A DNA stretch of 64,000 bases from Cylindrospermum stagnale PCC 7417. GTDB taxonomy: Bacteria > Cyanobacteriota > Cyanobacteriia > Cyanobacteriales > Nostocaceae. The notes below the pieces were generated by a model, which worked only from the letters and a program-made list of their open reading frames with translations, was not told the DNA's origin and did not search any database. The DNA is taken from assembly GCF_000317535.1 (NCBI RefSeq), contig NC_019757.1, positions 3,871,501 through 3,935,500 of the forward strand. Direction: 5' to 3'. Positions 24,779-33,719 of the stretch are shown here, piece after piece; within the stretch, counting starts at the first letter, position 1, and each line of letters opens with the position of its first letter. The position numbers were made by a program, and so were the translations under genes.

Positions 24779-25081
24779 ATTATCGGCTCTTGAATATTAC
24801 TTTGCTGGCATTGCTTTGAGTTATTTGGCAAGTGCAGGAATTTAGAGTTTTCAAAGCTTTTGGAATAGAGACTAAAATGTATTGCTGAGAAACCTCATTA
24901 TTAAGTGAAATCTGATACTTACAGTTTTAATTTACACTAATGTTGAGCCGTTCTGTGCGCCATCACCTGATTGGGTGAATTTTGCTAGTTTCTCTCCAAA
25001 AAATAGCAAATAAATTGGCAATCGTTGACTTTGGATGCTGTTGTCTAAAAAGTCCAAAATTAACTCTGGAAAAATAAAATG

Positions 25082-25095
25082 TAAGTAATCACTTA
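25082..25095. promoter_or_regulatory. Inverted repeat resembling the TetR-gene operator
   Basis: TAAGT-AATC-ACTTA, followed by TTAAT, lies between the tetR-type gene and the exporter operon, about 300 bases before the MFP start. The half-site and the CACTTATTAAT tail recur in the inverted repeat at the start of the regulator gene (25729-25748). The other bases of 24779-25132 show no gene. Confidence 0.5.
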
Positions 25096-25132
25096 TTAAT
25101 TGTCCAAAAAAACATCTATCTACTTTGCTCTA

Positions 25133-25723
25133 TTAATCTTGGGTGGGTGCAATTCCCTGCCAGAGAATCTCTACAAGACCTTGGACAAATATTGGTGAGG
25201 CTGTCGTTATACCTCTTTCGGGGTTTATCTGTTCTAGAAAAACATAGTTCATTAGTGATCCTAGCAAAATTAGCGCCATTGTTTTGGGATCTCCAAAACG
25301 AAGCCTTTCTTGTGCTATCTCTTGCTCCAGAAAAGCAGTCAATACTTTGACATCGCGAATAGACTTTGACTCTAGTTTAATTGCCATGGATGGGAGAGCC
25401 TTACCACGTGTTTGCAACATCATCAATCGTGGCATGATCTCGCGATAAAATTCCAGAATATCAAGGCACACCTGAATGAGGTTTTCTTTAACATCGCCTT
25501 TGCCAGAAAGAGACTCAAGCTCTTGCATCCAGAGGGGTTTTTCTGGAATTCCCATAGATGCGAAAAACAGTTCTTCCTTTGTTGAGAAGCGCTTGAAAAT
25601 TGATGCCTCAGAAATTCCCGCTCGCTGTGCAATTTCTATAGTTGAAGCACCAAAGCCCTGTTGGAGAAAGATTTCACGCGCTGCCTCTAAAATTTGCTGA
25701 TTGGTGATTTTGGGTGTGCGAGC
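25133..25723 (-). CDS. TetR/AcrR-family transcriptional regulator
   Basis: About 196 residues from ATG 25723 (MARTPKITNQQILEAAREIF); the GTG seven codons upstream lies inside a putative operator and is less likely. The helix-turn-helix is FGASTIEIAQRAGISEASIFKRFSTKEELF, typical of TetR. The C-terminal ligand domain is helical (LIQVCLDILEFYREIMPRLM). It lies directly upstream of the MFP-permease-ATPase operon on the same strand and is likely its repressor; the inducer is unknown. Confidence 0.9.
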   Translation of the reverse strand, partial: ARTPKITNQQILEAAREIFLQQGFGASTIEIAQRAGISEASIFKRFSTKEELFFASMGIPEKPLWMQELESLSGKGDVKENLIQVCLDILEFYREIMPRLMMLQTRGKALPSMAIKLESKSIRDVKVLTAFLEQEIAQERLRFGDPKTMALILLGSLMNYVFLEQINPERGITTASPIFVQGLVEILWQGIAPTQD

Positions 25724-25728
25724 CATAA

Positions 25729-25748
25729 ATAAGTATGTATTCACTTAT
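25729..25748. promoter_or_regulatory. Candidate TetR operator (autoregulation)
   Basis: A perfect inverted repeat ATAAGT-ATGTATTC-ACTTAT overlaps the region just before the tetR-type start codon. Such 18-20-bp palindromes next to the gene are usual autoregulatory TetR sites. Confidence 0.6.
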
Positions 25749-26006
25749 TAATATACTCGCAGGTTGATGGCGACGTCAACCCCTAGGGGGAATTAAAAAT
25801 TAAGAATTAAAAATTAACATCCCCATAAATAAATTTAGTTGCTCTCTCCCCAAGGACGCCGTAATTCTCGCGCTGCGCGTTTGGTAAATATATTTTTCCT
25901 TCTTTTCCCTAAATAAATTCATTGGTTCTGTATCCTTTTTGAATTTTGTATCCCTTACGGGAGCCGTAGGCTCTATTTTGAATTTTTAATTGGAGCGAAG
26001 CGACGG

Positions 26007-27482
26007 TCAAGGTGAAGATTTAATTGCCCCTCTAGGAGTGGCAGAACGCTGTAAATTAGCCAGTGCGCGGTTGTAATTCAAAATGGCGGTGAGTCGATTA
26101 CCTTCAGATCTTGTCAGGTCATTTTCGGCAGAAATCACCTCTGTTTGAGTGCCTACACCAGCTTGGAACCTCAGCCTAGCTATATTCAGAGCTTCCCTAG
26201 CTTGCTCTAAAGCTAAAGTAGCAGTTTGCACATTATCCAAATTGGATTGCAACTGAGAATAGTATTGTTCTACATCAAAACGAATTTGGTCGCGTCTCTG
26301 AGCAAATTGAGTTTCAGCGATCGCTATATTAACTTTCGACTGATCAGCACTTGCTCTTGCTGCACCCCCATCAAACAGCCGGAGACTGGCTTGTAGTCCC
26401 ACTGAATAACCATCGGAGACATTGATGCGATCGTTAAATCGATCTTGCAAATTGTAGCTACTAGCCAAACTAAGCTGTGGACCTAGCTGCGAAAGTGCCT
26501 GCCGTCGCTGTTGCTCATAAATATTGCGTTGTGCCAAAAATTGGGGCAATTCCGGACGGTTTTGAAAAGCTTGGATGATAGTTTCTTCCAGTGTTTGCTG
26601 CCAAAGCCCCGCTAATTGTACAGGGTCTGCCGCACTAACATTAGCCGACTGCGACAGACTGAGCAAGGTTGCTAACCGACGACGGGCAATTCTTTGCTGT
26701 GAGAGAGCATTCGTCAGTTCTTGTTGAGAATTAGCTAAATTCACCTGAGCTTGCAGCACATCGAACTGCGTACCCACTCCGGCATCTAGTCTAGCTTGAG
26801 CATCCCGCAAACTAGCGGAGGAATTTTCCACAGCAGATTGATTAATTCTGACTTGTTCATCTGCTTGTTGCAAATTGTAATATTCAGTGGTGATATTCAA
26901 GCTAATTTCCAGAGATTTACTTTCAACAGCGAGTTCATTGATCCGTACTTGTTCTTCAGATGCTCGGATACTAGCTTGCCGTCTACCGGAGGTATAGAGG
27001 TCATAATTCAGTTGTGCTGAACCATTAAAAGAGGTGGTAGATGGAGATGAACTGCTAGTCAAACCATTACCATTGTTAGTCACACTGCTATTAAGACCAA
27101 CAGTAGGAAACAACACAGCCTGGGATTCTTGTAGCGCACCTTGACTGCGTTCTAGCTCTAATATGGCTACCTGTAAGTCTCGATTATTACGTCGTGCTAG
27201 TTCTAAAGCCTGTGCCAAAGTGATCGGCACAGTTTGATCGATCTTTACTTCTTCCGGCTTAGTGGGAAACAGTAGAGGATTAGGATTAGGGTTGAGATGA
27301 TCAGGAACTGGCACAGAGCTAGAACCATTGATAATTGAGGAATTCTCCGGTACTGGAGGAGTGCTTGCACCTGCGCTATTGGCTAAAGTGGGAATGATGA
27401 TTGCAATCGCTATGCAGGCACTGTTGCCCATCACCGCAAGTGTTGCTGTAACCCAGGTAGAATGCACAAACAAGGAATTCAT
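26007..27482 (-). CDS. TolC-family outer-membrane efflux protein
   Basis: A 491-residue protein with an export signal (about 1-36, ACIAIAIIIPTLANSAGAST) and a Pro/Ser-rich linker (about 40-80). Two OEP repeats follow: ITLAQALELARRNNRDLQVA, VGLNSSVTNNG, then long helices with LDAGVGTQFDVLQAQVNLAN, and in the second half LSLASSYNLQDRFNDR, YSVGLQASLRLFDGGAARA and FQAGVGTQTEVISAENDLT. Each half gives strand-helix-helix-strand as in TolC trimers. It follows the ATPase gene 27609-28280 by 126 bases and forms the outer part of a DevBCA/HgdD-like or MacAB-TolC exporter. Confidence 0.92.
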   Translation of the reverse strand: MNSLFVHSTWVTATLAVMGNSACIAIAIIIPTLANSAGASTPPVPENSSIINGSSSVPVPDHLNPNPNPLLFPTKPEEVKIDQTVPITLAQALELARRNNRDLQVAILELERSQGALQESQAVLFPTVGLNSSVTNNGNGLTSSSSPSTTSFNGSAQLNYDLYTSGRRQASIRASEEQVRINELAVESKSLEISLNITTEYYNLQQADEQVRINQSAVENSSASLRDAQARLDAGVGTQFDVLQAQVNLANSQQELTNALSQQRIARRRLATLLSLSQSANVSAADPVQLAGLWQQTLEETIIQAFQNRPELPQFLAQRNIYEQQRRQALSQLGPQLSLASSYNLQDRFNDRINVSDGYSVGLQASLRLFDGGAARASADQSKVNIAIAETQFAQRRDQIRFDVEQYYSQLQSNLDNVQTATLALEQAREALNIARLRFQAGVGTQTEVISAENDLTRSEGNRLTAILNYNRALANLQRSATPRGAIKSSP

Positions 27483-27608
27483 AATTAGATTAAGTTAATT
27501 AAGCGATTTTTTCCACAACTTTGAAACTGCGATCGCCATTTGGATTTTTGATTTAACAGACAGGGTAAAAAATTTTCAATTCCCGCAACAGGGTTAATAT
27601 TACCTTTC

Positions 27609-28280
27609 TTAGCGCACAATCAAACCATCTTGGACACGGATAATTCTTTGAGTTTGGGCAGCGATATCTGGTTCATGAGTCACAATCACGATGGTGATTC
27701 CTTGCTGATTAAGTTCTGAGAGCAAACTCATCACCTCGTAAGAAGTCTCAGTGTCTAAAGCTCCCGTGGGTTCATCTGCCAAAACTAATGCAGGTCGATT
27801 GACCAAAGCGCGGGCGATCGCCACCCGTTGTTGTTGACCCCCAGAGAGTTGACTAGGGCGGTTAGAAATGCGATCGCCTAATCCCACCTTTTGCAAAGCC
27901 GACAATGCCCTTTCACGGCGTTTTGGCTTAGGTAAATTAGCGTAAATCATCGGTAACATCACATTTTCTAGTGCCGTTGCCCGTGCCAATAAGTTAAATT
28001 GTTGGAAAACAAAACCGATCCTTTGGTTGCGAATATACGCTAATTCATCATCATCAAAAGTTGTGAGATTTCTGCCTTCCAAAATATAGTTTCCAGTAGT
28101 GGGACGATCCAGACAGCCCAAAATATTCATCAGCGTAGATTTGCCAGAACCTGACGCACCCATAATGGAGACATATTCACCCTCTTCAATTGAGAGTTGA
28201 ATTCCCTTGAGTATAGGAACATCAACTTCTCCTAAATGGTAGGTTTTGGTAATGGATTCCATCCAAATCATCGTTGCCAT
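27609..28280 (-). CDS. MacB/DevA-type ABC exporter ATPase, second system
   Basis: A 223-residue ATPase (ATG 28280; ATG 28262 is possible). Walker A GASGSGKS, Q-loop FQQFNLLA, signature [19 protein letters not shown], Walker [13 protein letters not shown] and VTHEPDIAAQT are intact. It is close in sequence to the ATPase at 21242-22006. Its natural upstream partners, the permease (33915-35192) and MFP (35215-36786), are on the same strand but separated by a 5.6-kb island of opposite orientation, so it now needs its own promoter. Confidence 0.92.
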   Translation of the reverse strand: MATMIWMESITKTYHLGEVDVPILKGIQLSIEEGEYVSIMGASGSGKSTLMNILGCLDRPTTGNYILEGRNLTTFDDDELAYIRNQRIGFVFQQFNLLARATALENVMLPMIYANLPKPKRRERALSALQKVGLGDRISNRPSQLSGGQQQRVAIARALVNRPALVLADEPTGALDTETSYEVMSLLSELNQQGITIVIVTHEPDIAAQTQRIIRVQDGLIVR

Positions 28281-28805
28281 ATCATGATAGCCAAAGGATT
28301 TACGCTGATCTTAGTGCCATTTAGGTAAAGTGGCTGTACAGAACGGAAGTTAGCCTTGACACAACCTAACATCAGCCATAGGCACTCGCCCCGCTGTTCG
28401 CGATCGCGCGTATGTTGCCGAGGCTTGCTGGATACAGCTTGCCTCCACTGTGCCTTCGGCACAGTGCAACCTGAAAGAATAGTTGGGCAACAGCACCCGC
28501 TCCCGCGATCGCTACACCCATTGACATGCTTGATCTCTAAATCAAGCTTTATTTCTTTAACTCAGATAAAAAACCAAAAAACAACATATAGTATATACTG
28601 AGAACAAGACTAAAATGTTCTCCATAAAGCTGTAGAAATTCAACGAATGAGCGAGTCAGCAGCAGAGAAATATAAGTTTAACCACCTGCCACCCTTGTAG
28701 CTAGGTTGTAATTATTGGTGCTAGTCAGTTGAGTGAAAAGCGGAAATCATCAAAAGTGATATCTAGCAATGACTTGTAAAAATTTCTACTTCGAGGATTG
28801 GGTAA
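28281..28805. other. Left border of the effector-E island, repeat-rich
   Basis: It contains several HIP1 octamers and small palindromes (GTGCCTTCGGCAC). It also has a stretch GGGCAAC-GCACCCGCTCCCGCGAT (28486-28510) that also occurs at 4610-4634 next to effector cassette A. No gene is seen. The unit 28281-33914 interrupts the exporter operon. Confidence 0.55.
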
Positions 28806-29126
28806 ATGTACAGCAAGCAGCACAGAACCTCCAAAAATTCTGCCAACTCCTCAGACACACCAGCACCAAATCAATTCGCACCGCGTCGCTTTGTTGTTCA
28901 GCCCAAAACCGAAGAAGTAGCACCCCAACAAGACCAAACACCAGAAGAACAGGCTCAAGCAGAAAAATCACAGGAAGTTGGTAAGAGTTTCATAGATGGA
29001 GCAATATTTGCATATCGTCCGACACCACCAAAGACGCCAAGATTGCAGATGAAGCTTACCCTAGGTCAGCCTGGGAATATATATCAGCAACAGCCGCACC
29101 CAAGCCGGAACTGCCCCCACAGTTAA
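28806..29126 (+). pseudogene. Effector E, common leader piece (frameshifted)
   Basis: MYSKQHRTSKNSANSSDT, NQFAPRRFVVQPKTEEVAP and KTPRLQMKLTLGQPGNIY match the leader of cassettes B-D on the other side of the window. After GQPGNIY the frame runs into unrelated residues and a stop at 29126, while the +1 frame continues without interruption (ISNSRTQAGTAPTVNLTD) into the next piece. The DUF4157 domain and repeats are absent. Deletion with frameshift is the simplest reading. Confidence 0.75.
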
Positions 29127-29127
29127 C

Positions 29128-30951
29128 TTGACTGATGCAGCTATCAATCCGGCACAATTAGATAGTGAGCAACAACAAGCCAATCAACAGGTACAACAGG
29201 AAAAAGCCAAATCTGCTCAAGAGATTAATAAAGATTATGGGGAGAATGATATTTTCCCTAAATCAAGTGATGAAACAATCAAAGCTAATAAGCAGCTAAC
29301 TTTGGCAGAATTTCCAGGGGCTAAGGGTGGCAAACAACCCACCATTCCCCCAGAAATTGCTGCTAACTTGGATCAATCTTTAGCACCACAGTTTCAACAA
29401 CGCATTGGTGGAGAACAGGAAAAATATATTGTTGGTAAAAATAAGTTTGACCAAGATACCGCTAAATCTCGAACCGATGCAGACACAGAAATTGCCAAGC
29501 TAAATCAAGACACCAGTCAACAACAATTAGAGTCCCAAAAGCAAGCGCAATCTCAAGTCACCGCCGCCAAATTAGAGTGGCAAACTGAGTTAGATAATGC
29601 AGATAAAGATTATCAAGACAAAGCAGGTAAAGCCACTACTGAACAAAAGAGCAAGATTGATGCCGAAAAACTCAAAGGTGATGCCGAAGCTTCTAAACAT
29701 CTAGCCGATGCTGAAAAAGAAGCCGAGCAAAAGAAGCAAACAGCAGAAACTGAGGCTCAACAGAAAAAAGATGAAGGTCAAAAGAAATCTGGTGGGTTCT
29801 TAGGCTGGCTAGCTGATAAGGCAGCAGCATTGATTGATGGAATTAAACAAGCAGTTAGCTTTATTTACGATAAGTTACGGGAAGGCATTAAATTTATCTT
29901 TGAGGCAGCGAAGAAATTAGCAATAGCTGCAATTGAACTGGCACAAAAGGTAATTACTACCTTAATCCAAGCTTATGGAGAAATTCTCAAGGGGATAGTT
30001 AATCTTGTTTTTGCTGCCTTCCCAGAAATAGCCAAGAGAATTAACAACAAAATTGACCAAGCGGTGAACACTGCGGTGCAAGCGGTAAATACTGCCGCAG
30101 ACTTGTTAAAGAAAGGTGTGGCTGCGGCTTTAGATTTCTTGGCGAATACCTTGGATTCGTTGTTAAAACTTGTTCAAGACATCTACAACGGCATTTTCAC
30201 TGTGATTGGGATGATTATTCGCGGTGAATTTGGGGAATTAATCAAGAACTTGACCAACTTAGTAGAAGCCGCAGCAGCAGCCCCTCCCCAGTTTGAAACC
30301 GCAGGCTTGGAAGAATTGCTGGGTGGAAATCTGGATGAACCCCTATCTCCCGCAGAATTAGCTCAGGCTGGTATAGCAGCACCAGGAGCCAACGGTGGCG
30401 CTATGGGTGAGGGTGGAACAAATGCAGAATTGCCTCAAGCGCCTTGGACTCAAGACAATGTAGGAGTTGATGCGGTAGAGAATAATATGCAACTTTCGCC
30501 AGAGCTAATGGCGGAATTAATGCAGCAGACAAAGGGTGAAGGTGAGGTGGAACTTGGTGCTTCCAATGATACCAGCCGCACGATGGAAGCGATAATGTCG
30601 GAAGCTACAGGGGGTAAGGAAGGAGAAGTTCAGGAAGGAGAAGTTCAGGAACAGAAAAATCCTGATGATGGACTCTCACCCAAACAACGGGCAGAAGTTC
30701 GCTGGAACTTAATGAAAACAGGGATTTCTCAGTGGTGGTCGAATAACTGGCCCAAAGTGCTATTGGGAGTAACAGCAGCCATAAGTATATTTATTGGTGC
30801 CAATGTAATTACAGGAGGAGGGGCAGCAGCTTTTGTAAGTGCTGCATTGCCAATCATTATGAATGCTTTGGGTGGTGCAATGTTAGGGGCAACAATTGCC
30901 CAAGTTGGTGGTAATGTCCGCGATTATCTCGCCAAAGGTTGGGCAATGTAG
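29128..30951 (+). CDS. Effector E, long coiled-coil/helical body
   Basis: A 607-residue frame whose first possible start is TTG 29128; the frame is open further upstream, so it is probably the continuation of the leader piece. Residues about 10-225 are charged coiled coil (DTSQQQLESQKQAQSQV, AEKEAEQKKQTAETEAQQKK). Residues about 230-400 are amphipathic and hydrophobic helices (GFLGWLADKAAALIDGIKQA, LAIAAIELAQKVITTL). An Ala/Gly-rich linker follows, and the C-terminus has hydrophobic helices (LLGVTAAISIFIGANVITGG, AALPIIMNALGGAMLGATI). This body type occurs in large DUF4157-linked effectors. A TAG at 30949, first base of an inserted palindrome, ends it. Function unknown; possibly a membrane-active or translocation segment. 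Confidence 0.65.
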   Translation: MTDAAINPAQLDSEQQQANQQVQQEKAKSAQEINKDYGENDIFPKSSDETIKANKQLTLAEFPGAKGGKQPTIPPEIAANLDQSLAPQFQQRIGGEQEKYIVGKNKFDQDTAKSRTDADTEIAKLNQDTSQQQLESQKQAQSQVTAAKLEWQTELDNADKDYQDKAGKATTEQKSKIDAEKLKGDAEASKHLADAEKEAEQKKQTAETEAQQKKDEGQKKSGGFLGWLADKAAALIDGIKQAVSFIYDKLREGIKFIFEAAKKLAIAAIELAQKVITTLIQAYGEILKGIVNLVFAAFPEIAKRINNKIDQAVNTAVQAVNTAADLLKKGVAAALDFLANTLDSLLKLVQDIYNGIFTVIGMIIRGEFGELIKNLTNLVEAAAAAPPQFETAGLEELLGGNLDEPLSPAELAQAGIAAPGANGGAMGEGGTNAELPQAPWTQDNVGVDAVENNMQLSPELMAELMQQTKGEGEVELGASNDTSRTMEAIMSEATGGKEGEVQEGEVQEQKNPDDGLSPKQRAEVRWNLMKTGISQWWSNNWPKVLLGVTAAISIFIGANVITGGGAAAFVSAALPIIMNALGGAMLGATIAQVGGNVRDYLAKGWAM

Positions 30952-31037
30952 GTTGGGTTAAACAAAGTGAAACCCAACAATTATTTTGATTTTGAGTAGC
31001 TAATTAATGTTGGGTTTCGTTCCTCAACCCAACCTAC
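30948..31037. repeat. 90-bp palindromic insertion inside effector E
   Basis: GTAGGTTGGGTT at the left and AACCCAACCTAC at the right form perfect 12-bp terminal inverted repeats, with a second inner pair GAAACCCAACA/TGTTGGGTTTC. This is a MITE-like hairpin element of the kind scattered in Nostoc genomes. It is a multiple of three long, but its second codon is TAG, which truncates the 607-codon frame. The same frame is open again to the right. Confidence 0.8.
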
Positions 31038-31083
31038 TACTAGTAGAGGTAAAAATGGAGGTTTTACAAGTGATATCTTTAAT

Positions 31084-31533
31084 ATGGTAGAAGACCCCAA
31101 TTTATTAATTAAACCTGCGGGTAGCCGTCTGCAAAAAGAAGCTACTGCCATGCTAGAATTAGAAAAGTTAGATATTCCAACTGTATATGTCGGAAAGTCT
31201 GTACTTGAATCCGGTGAACATATTTTACTTCTTGAGAAGATTGAGGGTGCTGTAGGTAGTAAATCAATCATTGGAAGAGCTAAAACACCTCTTACTCCTC
31301 CCCAAAATATTGATATTATCACTCAAAGAACAATAGATGATTTAGAAGATATTTATCAAAAATTGCAAAAAGCTAATGCTAATGTAGGTGACTTTCCATT
31401 TGTTATTAGAAGATCCGATGGTGCAGTTTTCCTAAATGATCCAACTAGCTTCAACATCCGTAAACAAGGGCCGAAAGGAGATATTGAGAATATTATTGGC
31501 CGATTCAGAAAAATTTTGCGTGAAAAGAAATAA
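31084..31533 (+). CDS. Effector E, kinase-like C-terminal domain
   Basis: A 149-residue frame; it is open upstream to 31037 (TTSRGKNGGFTSDIFN), in the same frame as the helical body, so it was probably the C-terminus of one protein. LLIKPAGSRLQKEATAMLEL and IPTVYVGKSVLESGEHILLL resemble the N-lobe (Lys, helix-C Glu, hinge) of protein-kinase-like folds. VGDFPFVIRRSDGAVFLNDP resembles a C-lobe strand pair with a metal-binding Asp. It may be a small kinase-type toxin. ATG 31084 could start it on its own. The gene after it is separated by 14 bases. Confidence 0.55.
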   Translation: MVEDPNLLIKPAGSRLQKEATAMLELEKLDIPTVYVGKSVLESGEHILLLEKIEGAVGSKSIIGRAKTPLTPPQNIDIITQRTIDDLEDIYQKLQKANANVGDFPFVIRRSDGAVFLNDPTSFNIRKQGPKGDIENIIGRFRKILREKK

Positions 31534-31547
31534 GATGCTAAATAACT

Positions 31548-32123
31548 ATGTTGACAGATGACGAATTATTTAATATGTTACTATCCAAACAGAAGGATAT
31601 CCTCAATCAGTCTATTGGTCGTCGTCTCATAGAAGTTGATCGATTTTTTGGATCTGACCTTCCATCATTTCTTGAAGGCGGCTATTTTACTGAAACTGAA
31701 TTCTTTTCTCACAACCCAGGTGCGATACAACTTCACTTTGAAGGTAATCTTACTTATGGGTTAGATGTATATGGAGAACAGCTTTCGATTTTTGTTTTAC
31801 CAGGAACTTTGTCTAGCGATGAATTTACAAAGCTCTACCGACTTTCGGAGACTTCAGCAGCTTCACCTACTCTGAAAAACTGTCTTGGAAAAACGTGTCA
31901 CGATGTTCGTATTTGGACTCTTCAGGAAGATTTTGAGTCAGAAGAAGCAAAAGAAGTTGCTGTCTCCTATCTTCTAAATGGTGAAAGTGAAATGTTCTAC
32001 TGTATTTACTTGCTTGAAGATTGTGACAGTGATTATTTACTTCTTGGACAAGATGTGCCACGCGATAGGGTAGCTAGTTGTTTTTCAATTGCACTAGGAG
32101 ACTATATTGATCCCAGACAATAA
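31548..32123 (+). CDS. Possible immunity protein for effector E
   Basis: A 191-residue cytoplasmic protein, acidic, starting MLTDDELFNMLLSKQ. Beta-rich middle (GAIQLHFEGNLTYGLDVYGE) and end (EMFYCIYLLEDCDSDYLLLG). No signal peptide or known catalytic motif; I do not recognise the family. It follows the toxin-like piece after 14 bases and overlaps the next gene by 17 bases, the arrangement of an immunity gene. Role inferred from context only. Confidence 0.55.
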   Translation: MLTDDELFNMLLSKQKDILNQSIGRRLIEVDRFFGSDLPSFLEGGYFTETEFFSHNPGAIQLHFEGNLTYGLDVYGEQLSIFVLPGTLSSDEFTKLYRLSETSAASPTLKNCLGKTCHDVRIWTLQEDFESEEAKEVAVSYLLNGESEMFYCIYLLEDCDSDYLLLGQDVPRDRVASCFSIALGDYIDPRQ

Positions 32124-32505
32124 TCATATTGATTGTAAAGAACCGCTTAGAGTCTTAATTATTGAAGATACAGAAGAACGTCAGAAGGTTCTTACTTCCT
32201 TGTATCGTTCCCATGCCTGGATACTGGTAAATACTGGACATCGTGCAATTACACTCTGTAACGCCTATGATTTTGATATCATCTCTCTTGACTACAACCT
32301 CCATGGTGATTTAAACGGTGCAGACGTAGCCAAAGCAATTCAATTTTCTCGCAACAAAAATGTCAGGCTTATCGTTCATTCTCTTAATCCTAAAGGAGTT
32401 AAACAAATATTAAATATTATTCCTACTGCTATACCTTATCCTGTATCAAAAATGATTCGCTCTAATCAGCTTTTTAAGCATCTCAAAGCAAAATTGATGA
32501 ATTAG
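32107..32505 (+). CDS. Receiver-like protein, cyclic-phosphate-processing receiver (cPPR) type
   Basis: A 132-residue protein. RVLIIEDTEERQKVLTSLY gives the N-terminal acidic pocket; FDIISLDYNLHGDLNGADVA is the phospho-acceptor-like loop. The ISLDYDL-type loop and the DVAKAI helix resemble the cPPR receivers, which are thought to act on 2',3'-cyclic phosphates or RNA ends rather than in phosphorelays. VRLIVHSLNPKGVKQI forms the later strand. It overlaps the previous gene. It could repair damage or act as immunity for an RNA-targeting toxin. Confidence 0.65.
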   Translation: MIPDNNHIDCKEPLRVLIIEDTEERQKVLTSLYRSHAWILVNTGHRAITLCNAYDFDIISLDYNLHGDLNGADVAKAIQFSRNKNVRLIVHSLNPKGVKQILNIIPTAIPYPVSKMIRSNQLFKHLKAKLMN

Positions 32506-32789
32506 GTGCTGATTATGATTGGTCAAACAATCTGGCAACAGTCCCAACTTACAGTTGTCGTAAAAATGAGCATTAACAAAGAATTAAACTATTTAAAGGT
32601 AAAAATTACACTGTCCAACTCCGCGATGGCGCAAAGCGCCCGCTGGAAGCGAGTTCCCGAAGCACCTACCCCTTGGCCCTACGAAAAAGGTCAGGTATTG
32701 GCATTGGTAAGACATATACTTTTTCCAGGCTGTGGGCCTTTAATTGATTAATACACAGGTAGCCTTTCTCATCTATTTCTATTGGTAAG
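32506..32789. other. Spacer inside the effector-E island
   Basis: A weak 81-codon frame (32506-32751) covers HIP-like repeat sequence (CGCGATGGCGCAAAGCGCCC) and is probably not a gene. No other signal is seen apart from the likely promoter for the next gene. Confidence 0.4.
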
Positions 32790-33719
32790 ATGGAACCAAA
32801 GACTGAACATTATCCTCTCAACACTGAAATAACGCTAAAGGATCGCTCTCAATCTCCCCTAATTGTGCGGGTTATCAATCTAGCTTTAACTAAGCTGGAA
32901 AATGAAGTAATCGAATACCATCTTACTTTATTGGTAAACCCAGAACTCTACCAGCGAATTGACAGCGAGGCAATGTTCAATCTTAAGCCAGAAGTACGTA
33001 GCCCCCTATCAGTTGGTAACTTCCTACCCGAAAATGATATTCAAATCGAAATTGGTCTTCAGCCGAGTTTACTGCCGTCTCCATTAGAAATAGCAACTGA
33101 TGCAATGGAGGCAGCAACTTATATTCTGAATCTGAACCAAGAGCATCCTGACAGTCAATTGTTATCCACCGAGAGTTGGTTGGCTCTTTCTGTGAAGCAA
33201 TTACAAGCAACTGGTGAAACTGGCTACCGTACTATCTGGGCTAATATCACTCCATCAGCTTTTGCCCAAGTAGCAACTTCAAATAATAGCGAACAAATTT
33301 CTGAAGCCATAGACAATTTCGCTAAAGATTGGACTAATGGCAGTTTTTCAGCAACCTCTGAAAATAGCATTAATCAAACTTTAGAAGAAATCACCCATTC
33401 TTTTGAAGAATTGGCTGAGAATATTTCAGAAATGGCTCAAACCATGATTTCTGAAGTCGTGGAGGAAGTAAATAATGTCCTGGAAAATTTAACTGAAGAT
33501 ATATTTGAAACAACATCGGATAATTCTGACATCAACCTAGCTATTGAAGATTTAGAAAAACTCTTTGGTCAGATTAACAAGCGACTGGAAGAACTACCAA
33601 CGGATAAGTTGTTAGGTGAGAAAGAACTAATATATTTACTTGAGATTGAACGATTTAGGGAGCAGTTAGCCTTTTTTGATAAATTTATTAAAAATCTCCC
33701 TGAAAATCCTCCAGACTGA
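32790..33719 (+). CDS. Acidic protein of unknown function
   Basis: A 309-residue protein starting at ATG 32790. The first 150 residues are mixed alpha/beta (LIVRVINLALTKLENEVIEY, GYRTIWANITPSAFAQV). The C-terminal half has amphipathic acidic helices (ISEAIDNFAKDWTNGSF, FEELAENISEMAQTMISEVV, LEDLEKLFGQINKRLEEL), predicted coiled coil. There is no signal peptide or known motif. It is the last plus-strand gene of the island that splits the exporter operon. An effector chaperone or adaptor is conceivable. Confidence 0.6.
   Translation: MEPKTEHYPLNTEITLKDRSQSPLIVRVINLALTKLENEVIEYHLTLLVNPELYQRIDSEAMFNLKPEVRSPLSVGNFLPENDIQIEIGLQPSLLPSPLEIATDAMEAATYILNLNQEHPDSQLLSTESWLALSVKQLQATGETGYRTIWANITPSAFAQVATSNNSEQISEAIDNFAKDWTNGSFSATSENSINQTLEEITHSFEELAENISEMAQTMISEVVEEVNNVLENLTEDIFETTSDNSDINLAIEDLEKLFGQINKRLEELPTDKLLGEKELIYLLEIERFREQLAFFDKFIKNLPENPPD

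Noticed and set aside
28769-28984. Alternative frame over the effector-E leader
   Set aside because: The frame with NQFAPRRFVVQPK is homologous to three other leaders, so the overlapping frame is a shadow.
32506-32751. 81-codon frame in the effector-E island
   Set aside because: It mostly covers HIP-like repeat sequence and its start is unsupported.
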